Position numbers and translations under genes: made by a program. This document shows positions 59,446 through 64,000 of a stretch of 64,000 nucleotides of DNA, in pieces. The notes under the pieces are model-generated. The model was given only the letters and a program-made list of their open reading frames with translations, searched no databases and had not been told where the DNA came from. Source of the stretch: an uncultured Chlorobiaceae bacterium (GTDB taxonomy: Bacteria > Bacteroidota > Chlorobiia > Chlorobiales > Chlorobiaceae); contig CAJEXW010000011.1 of assembly GCA_903994525.1 (NCBI GenBank), forward strand, positions 25,165 to 89,164, written 5' to 3'. Position 1 is the stretch's first letter, and each line of letters begins with the position of its first letter.

Positions 59446-59553
59446 TACCTTGTCCCCCCAACTATAGCCTCGTATAATACCGTTCAGAAATCTTACACTG
59501 TTGAGCTTGAAAAGGCTAAGACTGTATTCCAACCTTACTACGATGAGCAATGA
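59446..59553 (+). pseudogene. Possible 3' remnant of a gene upstream of the hydrogenase small subunit
   Basis: An open frame with no start encodes a plausible C-terminal tail (YNTVQKSYTVELEKAKTVF, then QPYYDEQ) and ends in TGA overlapping the hydrogenase ATG as ATGA. Such coupling is usual inside hydrogenase operons, so this may be the last part of a lost upstream subunit gene. Identity unknown and only 35 codons long, so weakly supported. Confidence 0.3.
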
Positions 59554-60383
59554 CTATTATTTCTGATCCCAGTGGTGATATGCACACCCTATGGATAAAC
59601 TTGATTGAGGCTGCCCGTTCCATAAAGATTAATGAAAATACCAAAAAACTGAAGATTGCCTTGTTTGATCTTACTGGTTGCGCAGGGTGCCAGTTACAGC
59701 TTGCTGAGAGTAAATTAATGCATTTCAATCATTTAATTGAAATATGTCATTTCAGAATGCTCTCCTCCTTTGATTATGATGATTATGATTATGATGTTGC
59801 ACTTGTTGAGGGATGCATAACCCATCAGGATGAAGTCGAACGGCTGAAACAAATACGACAACATGCAAAAATACTCGTGGCATTTGGTACCTGTGCCTGT
59901 TATGGCGGGATTAGCACCCAGAAGAACAGATCTGACATGACTCAGACTATCAGGGAAGTATATAACTCTATGCCTATTGAAAGTCAGTCAGCCAGAAAGA
60001 TCAGTGATGTTGTGAAGGTTGAGCATAATATTTCTGGATGTCCGGTTGTTAAAGAAGAACTTGAGAGGGTGATATTGAGTTTGGTTATCGGCTCACAGGT
60101 AATCTTTCCAAATTATTCTGTCTGTGTAGAGTGCAGGAAGCAGCTTAACACCTGTCTTGGTAAGCTTGGTAAAGTCTGTCTTGGACCATTAACTCGTGCA
60201 GGCTGCAATGCCGTGTGTCCGACTGGACAATCTGTCTGTCTTGGATGTCATGGCCCTGCCGAGAAGCATAATATGTCTGCGTTTCTTGACCGGATGAAAA
60301 GGAATGGCGTTAACTACAGTCGTGTTCAAGAAAAACTTGCTTTTTATAACGCATTTGTTCCAGTTGTTTCCAATGAAGCGTAA
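59550..60383 (+). CDS. [NiFe] hydrogenase small subunit, soluble group 3 type
   Basis: A 277-residue small subunit of the MvhG/HydD/HoxY type: no twin-arginine signal, so cytoplasmic. The proximal cluster cysteines are in DLTGCAGCQLQL, FGTCACYGG and NISGCPVVKEE. The C-terminus has an extended Cys-rich part (CVECRKQLNTC, LTRAGCNAVCPTGQSVCLG CHGP) for more clusters. A run FDYDDYDYD near residue 75 is unusual. Without neighbouring diaphorase, beta or gamma subunit genes, the electron partner is missing from the window. The large subunit gene follows, starting eight bases after the stop. Confidence 0.87.
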   Translation: MTIISDPSGDMHTLWINLIEAARSIKINENTKKLKIALFDLTGCAGCQLQLAESKLMHFNHLIEICHFRMLSSFDYDDYDYDVALVEGCITHQDEVERLKQIRQHAKILVAFGTCACYGGISTQKNRSDMTQTIREVYNSMPIESQSARKISDVVKVEHNISGCPVVKEELERVILSLVIGSQVIFPNYSVCVECRKQLNTCLGKLGKVCLGPLTRAGCNAVCPTGQSVCLGCHGPAEKHNMSAFLDRMKRNGVNYSRVQEKLAFYNAFVPVVSNEA

Positions 60384-60391
60384 CCTCTCGA

Positions 60392-61647
60392 TTGATTATC
60401 CATCATTTACCAAGAATTGAAGGCCATGCTCATGTGCACATAACGGTCAAGGATGGCATTCTGCTCCAGGCACAATGGGATGTTGTTGAAACACCACGTT
60501 TTTTTGAGGTGATGCTTAAAGGTATGAGAGCAGAACTTGTACCCTTTCTTACATCAAGAATTTGCGGAATTTGTTCGATTAGCCAGTCTTTGGCAAGTAT
60601 CAGGGCTATCGAAAAAGCCATGAAAATTATGCCACCACCGGTTGCCGAAAAAACCAGATTACTGGCTATGCACGGTGAGACTTTGCAGAGCCATGCTTTG
60701 CACCTCTTTTTCCTTATTGCACCTGATTTTGCTGGTACTAACACCATGATGCCGCTGATTCACTCGCACCATGATTTTGTTCGGACAGGGCTTCAGCTCA
60801 GGGAGCTTGGTAATGAAATCTGTGCCGTAGCAACTGGTCGCTCTGCCCATCCGGTTAGTCTGGCAGTTGGAGGACTCAGCAAGGCACCGGACAAAAAAAA
60901 GCTGTTACATCTTCAGACTTTGATCAGGGCGCAAACACCGAAGCTTGAGAGTGCTTGCTCATTTTATCGTTCACGAAGCATGCCTGATTTCATCCGTGAA
61001 ACTGAGTTCATCTCATTGTTTAATGGAGCAACGTATCCTTCGATTGGTGGACGTCTTATCTCGACTGATGGTGTAGATCGTGATGAGGATGAGTATCTTT
61101 TTATGACGAATGAATATACTCAGGACTCATCCACGTCCAAATATACTCGTCTTAGTCGTGAATCGTCATTTGTCGGAGCATTGGCACGTTTTAATAACAA
61201 CAGCCACCTGTTGCACCCAAAAGCCAGGGAGACGGCTGCTAGTTTCGGGCTCCGGCCGATCTGTCATAATCCATTTATGAATAATATCGCACAGCTTATC
61301 GAGTGCGTTCATCTTCTTGAAGATGCTGATGACCTTATTAATTCACTGATTGAAATGGATTTTCGGAGATACATACCTCCTACCGATCAAAGGCTGGCGC
61401 TGGAATTGGGATAGTTGAGGCACCACGCGGCATACTTTATCATCATATAGAGGTCAATGAGGACGGTGTGGTAGTAAAAGCTGACTGCATCATACCAACG
61501 ACGCAGAATAACGCGAATATAAACCTTGATCTTGAGGCAATCACAAGACAGGCTCTCGGAGAGGGAAAGAGCGATGTAGAGATTACAAAGCTTTGCGAGA
61601 TGGTTGTTCGATCATACGATCCGTGTGTTTCATGCTCGGTACATTGA
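60392..61647 (+). pseudogene. [NiFe] hydrogenase large subunit, split by a -1 frameshift
   Basis: The N-terminal motif (LPRIEGHAHVHITV; RICGICSISQSLAS, the first two nickel cysteines) lies in the frame from TTG 60392, which ends early at TAG 61414 after IPPTDQRLALELG. Reading on from 61393 in the -1 frame gives AGAGIGIVEAPRGILYHH, the normal continuation, and the second nickel motif DPCVSC, then VH and stop at 61647. The full length of about 418 residues fits the family. A one-base deletion near 61390 explains it. The stop falls right after the histidine, so no cleavable C-terminal extension is present. Confidence 0.85.
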
Positions 61648-61652
61648 TGTCA

Positions 61653-61715
61653 GTTAATGCTGAAAGGCTTACCCTCATACAGCGAGATACTCTTTTTCTC
61701 TATACCGATGGAGTC
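61653..61715 (+). pseudogene. Fragment resembling a PP2C/SpoIIE phosphatase
   Basis: A short frame reads VNAERLTLIQRDTLFLYTDG, close to the LxxGDxLFLYTDG motif of SpoIIE/RsbU-type serine phosphatases, and then runs into the repeat. Only about 21 codons, sandwiched between the hydrogenase gene end and the right repeat copy. It looks like a piece of another gene caught at a recombination joint. The match is by motif only. Confidence 0.45.
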
Positions 61716-61733
61716 CGCAGAGTCAGGCATCCG

Positions 61734-61802
61734 TTCTCCTGTCCAGATGTCCCACGCTATCGGCTACACCTTTCTTGGAGATATCATTGTAGAGTAGGGG
61801 AG
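61734..61802 (+). repeat. 69-bp direct repeat, right copy
   Basis: Matches 59257-59325 at 66 of 69 positions. It would encode the last residues of the response regulator (SPVQMSHAIGYT to the stop) but with no regulator gene upstream; the -1 frame after the hydrogenase stop happens to lead into it. The two copies bracket the hydrogenase genes. Confidence 0.92.
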
Positions 61803-62006
61803 AGGTGAGTTCCTGTGAAAGATGTTTCCTCTTCTTGAAATAGCACACAAATAGCACAAAATAGGCTCTTTTAAGGTTTTTTTCGTGCGTTTATATTTTT
61901 TTATTTCAGTGGATATAGTGCCAAAAATATGATAATTAGTGCCTTTTTTCGTCGTGCTGAATGAATTACTGTTATCGACACACAGTTATTCAAGCCTGAA
62001 GAAGGA

Positions 62007-63773
62007 TTGCTTCATCATTCAACAGGCATTCATTTAATATGTTGCCTCTTGCGACGTACTTTCCACACACCTTCCCTGTTTTTGAGTAGCCTTTTACTCT
62101 CTTTCCTGCTCTTGCAACCGGCAACTCCTCTTCCGGGCGCCACCATCCCGGATGGAGGCACGCTTCTGCGTGACCAGCAGAACTCTCGGCAGCAGCCGAA
62201 AGAGCTGCCTCCCCGTGAAAAAGAGAGGGCAGTGCCGTCAACAGAAGGAGAGGGTGTTATGGTGGAAGTGAAGGGATTCCGCTTCAGCGGCTACGATGGT
62301 GTCGCTACTGAGCGGGAGCTGCAATCGCTTGTTGCGGGAGCACGGGGCAGAACTCTCTCGTTCAGCCAGTTAAATGCTCTTGTTGAAACTCTGGCAGCTC
62401 ACTTCAGGGAGAAAGGGTGGGGGCAGGTTCGGGTCTGGCTTCCGGCTCAGGATATCACCTCCGGTATGGTGCAGATAACCATCACCCAGGTAAAAAGCGA
62501 TGGGCTGATCGCTCTCAGACGGGATAAATCCGTCAGAATCAGGGAGGGAGTTCTCCGTAGCTTCGTTCAGCCAGTTGTTCACCCCAATCAGCCCGTTAAC
62601 GAACATGAGCTGGAGCGCTCATTGCTGCTTTTGAACGATTTTCCCGGCCTGTCGACCAAAGCTAATTTTGTGCCCACCGCTCAACCCGCAGTCAGCAGCC
62701 TCGAAGTGTTGGTGCGCGAAGGAGCCCTGTTTTCAGGAATGCTGTGGGGCGACAACCAGGGGAACCGCTATACCGGTTTCGGGAGGGGCAACGCCTCCTT
62801 TTCGATCAACGATCCTCTTCATTATGGCGATCAGATGACGCTGCTTCTGACGGAAGCCTCTGGTCTGGCCCAGGGTCGCGCCGGTTACGGCTTTCCTGTT
62901 GCCAGCAATGGCATCCGGGGCACTGTTGCCTGGAGCGGGATGCGTTATGAGCTTGGCGAGGAACTTGCCTCCTTGCAATACAGGGGGAGGAGCAACAGCG
63001 TTGAGGCGAGCTTCAGTTTTCCGTTGCTGCGCACTCGCACGGTTAACTTTACCAATAGCCTCTCTTACGGCTATCGTTCTCTTGTTGATACCAGGTCAGG
63101 CACAGACATTCGCGACAAACAGCTCAGGATGCTCACCCTGAGTATGAGTGGCGACCGCTACGATCAGCTTTTTGGCGGAGGGTATACGAACTATTCGGCG
63201 GGGGTTACGACGGGCACCCTGCATGAATCCATTGCCGATATCAGCCTCACCGGTGCCGAGGGGAGGTATACCCATTTTAACCTCAGCATAGCCCGTCTGC
63301 AGCGGCTTGGTGACAGGTTTACCCTGAACCTTTCGGGGAGCTCCCAGCAAACCCTGAGTAACCTCGACTCCAGCGAAAAGTTTTCACTTGGCGGGCCAAA
63401 CGGTGTCCGGGCCTATCCGGTCAGCGAAGCTTCGGGCGACGAAGGTCAGCTTGTGAACGTCGATCTTCGCTATATCCTCCCTTTGCCAGCGCAATGGGGG
63501 GTGTTTCAGCTCAGCGGATTTTATGATACCGGCCATATTCTGCTCAACAAGGTGCGTTACGCCGGGGATGTGTCGAGTATCACAAAACGTAACGATTACT
63601 GGTTGCAGGGTTTTGGGGCCGGGCTGAACTACACCTGGTCGGGCAGGGCCTCTCTTCGGGCCACCTGGGCGCATGTTCTTGGCGATAATCCTGGTCGAAG
63701 CGCTGAGGGCAATAACTCCGATGGTTTGAACGACCGGAGCCGATTGTGGCTGCAGGCGATGCTCTCTTTTTAG
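62007..63773 (+). CDS. Two-partner secretion outer-membrane transporter (TpsB, FhaC/ShlB family)
   Basis: A 588-residue Omp85-superfamily pore exporting the TpsA protein encoded next. A signal peptide (hydrophobic residues 20-40) is followed by a linker, two POTRA domains (about 85-160: VEVKGFRFSGYDGV; 165-240: VVHPNQPVNEHELERSLLLL) and a 16-strand barrel (250-588). The conserved barrel motif is GGPNGVRAYPVSEASGDEG, and the protein ends in LQAMLSF with terminal Phe. The start TTG 62007 is open to doubt; TTG 62049 would give a shorter signal peptide beginning RRTFHTPSLF. Confidence 0.9.
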   Translation: MLHHSTGIHLICCLLRRTFHTPSLFLSSLLLSFLLLQPATPLPGATIPDGGTLLRDQQNSRQQPKELPPREKERAVPSTEGEGVMVEVKGFRFSGYDGVATERELQSLVAGARGRTLSFSQLNALVETLAAHFREKGWGQVRVWLPAQDITSGMVQITITQVKSDGLIALRRDKSVRIREGVLRSFVQPVVHPNQPVNEHELERSLLLLNDFPGLSTKANFVPTAQPAVSSLEVLVREGALFSGMLWGDNQGNRYTGFGRGNASFSINDPLHYGDQMTLLLTEASGLAQGRAGYGFPVASNGIRGTVAWSGMRYELGEELASLQYRGRSNSVEASFSFPLLRTRTVNFTNSLSYGYRSLVDTRSGTDIRDKQLRMLTLSMSGDRYDQLFGGGYTNYSAGVTTGTLHESIADISLTGAEGRYTHFNLSIARLQRLGDRFTLNLSGSSQQTLSNLDSSEKFSLGGPNGVRAYPVSEASGDEGQLVNVDLRYILPLPAQWGVFQLSGFYDTGHILLNKVRYAGDVSSITKRNDYWLQGFGAGLNYTWSGRASLRATWAHVLGDNPGRSAEGNNSDGLNDRSRLWLQAMLSF

Positions 63774-63834
63774 GGAACGGGAGACTCTGAAATGTGTAAC
63801 AAGGCAACAACAATCATCTTGAAGCAATTGTGTT

Positions 63835-64000
63835 ATGAACAGGATATTCAACCTTATCTGGTCAAAAACAAAAGAGCGGTGGATTGTTGTCTCTGAAAAG
63901 GTCAAGGGGAATGGAAAAGTGCCCACATCTCCACTTCGGAGCATCGCTGCTCTGGCGGCGATGTTTGCGGCTGGGCCTGCTTATGCTCTTGACCCTGTAG
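63835..64000 (+). CDS. Start of a TpsA-type secreted protein (ESPR signal), cut by the window end
   Basis: The first 55 codons of a large exported protein: NRIFNLIWSKTKERWIVVSE is the extended signal peptide region seen in filamentous haemagglutinin-type and autotransporter proteins, followed by a normal signal core (IAALAAMFAAGPAYA, cleavage after AYA). It lies 61 bases after tpsB, so it is the cargo. The gene runs off the right edge; length and adhesin or toxin nature are unknown. Confidence 0.85.
   Translation, partial: MNRIFNLIWSKTKERWIVVSEKVKGNGKVPTSPLRSIAALAAMFAAGPAYALDPV

Larger units (their letters stand above)
61648..62006. other. 359-bp non-coding joint before tpsB
   Basis: It holds the phosphatase-like sliver, the right repeat copy, and beyond 61803 an AT-rich stretch with a small direct repeat ATAGCACA at about 61840 and 61851. 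The rest is presumably the promoter region of the two-partner secretion genes. No RNA gene or terminator was seen. Confidence 0.5.

Noticed and set aside
61370..61414. Programmed -1 frameshift in the hydrogenase large subunit
   Set aside because: No canonical slippery heptamer or strong downstream structure is seen; a deletion or sequencing error is simpler.
61840..61864. ATAGCACA direct repeat as an attachment site
   Set aside because: Only eight bases long and two copies, with no recombinase nearby; likely chance in AT-rich DNA.
1..64000. CRISPR arrays or insertion sequences
   Set aside because: No regularly spaced repeats and no transposase-like protein were found; the only clear long repeat is the 69-bp pair.

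Overview
The window looks like chromosomal DNA from a green sulfur bacterium (Chlorobiaceae, Chlorobium/Pelodictyon type). The best indicators are bchY (chlorophyllide a reductase Y subunit), a short Bacteroidetes/Chlorobi-type primary sigma factor without region 1.1, the alternative GlmU-like protein of that phylum group, a two-HU-domain plus SPOR protein, BshC of the bacillithiol pathway, menaquinone genes menF/menD, and an isolated NAD-type [NiFe] hydrogenase gene pair. The species cannot be decided from the sequence alone.

Layout. 1-1250: an accessory patch with a small membrane protein and a PD-(D/E)XK-like protein. 1369-5122 (minus): menD, menF and a TPR lipoprotein in one tight operon. 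5284-6472: a copper-chaperone-like HMA protein, an NYN-LOTUS protein and tRNA-Asp. 6654-18571: housekeeping and photosynthesis genes (citrate synthase, gatC, DUF167, kdsB, xseA, HU-SPOR, bchY, frr, rpmE, recG, rsgA, an aldehyde dehydrogenase). 18667-21854: two paralogous LuxR-type regulators flanking a lipid kinase. 22174-27403: a GlmU-like protein, trpG, a haem-binding protein, a COG2522-type regulator, bshC and surE. 27630-30836: a secreted coiled-coil protein and a patatin joined to a surface barrel. 30955-42071: accD, thyX, clpP, valS, rpoD, a SAM hydrolase, an LptF/G permease and an M16 protease. 42356-48880: uvrB, rel, and lemA with two TPM-domain genes. 48967-49875: an interrupted small gene plus a DUF4160/DUF2442 pair. 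49945-56171: gcvT, ftsK, nfu, mrp and der. 56472-59320: a 7TM-DISM sensor kinase and its OmpR-type regulator. 59326-61802: a decayed hydrogenase island. 62007-64000: a two-partner secretion system, tpsB followed by the start of tpsA.

The most unusual stretch is 59257-61802. A 69-bp near-perfect direct repeat of the 3' end of the response-regulator gene brackets a hydrogenase small subunit gene, a large subunit gene split by a -1 frameshift, and a sliver that looks like a PP2C/SpoIIE phosphatase. The electron-transfer subunits usual for such hydrogenases are absent from the window. This looks like a recombination-made mosaic. Other points to follow up are a small gene with an in-frame TGA (48967-49245), the duplicated regulators around the lipid kinase, the His/Cys-rich leader on Mrp, and the patatin-barrel protein. 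No insertion sequence, prophage or CRISPR array was found.
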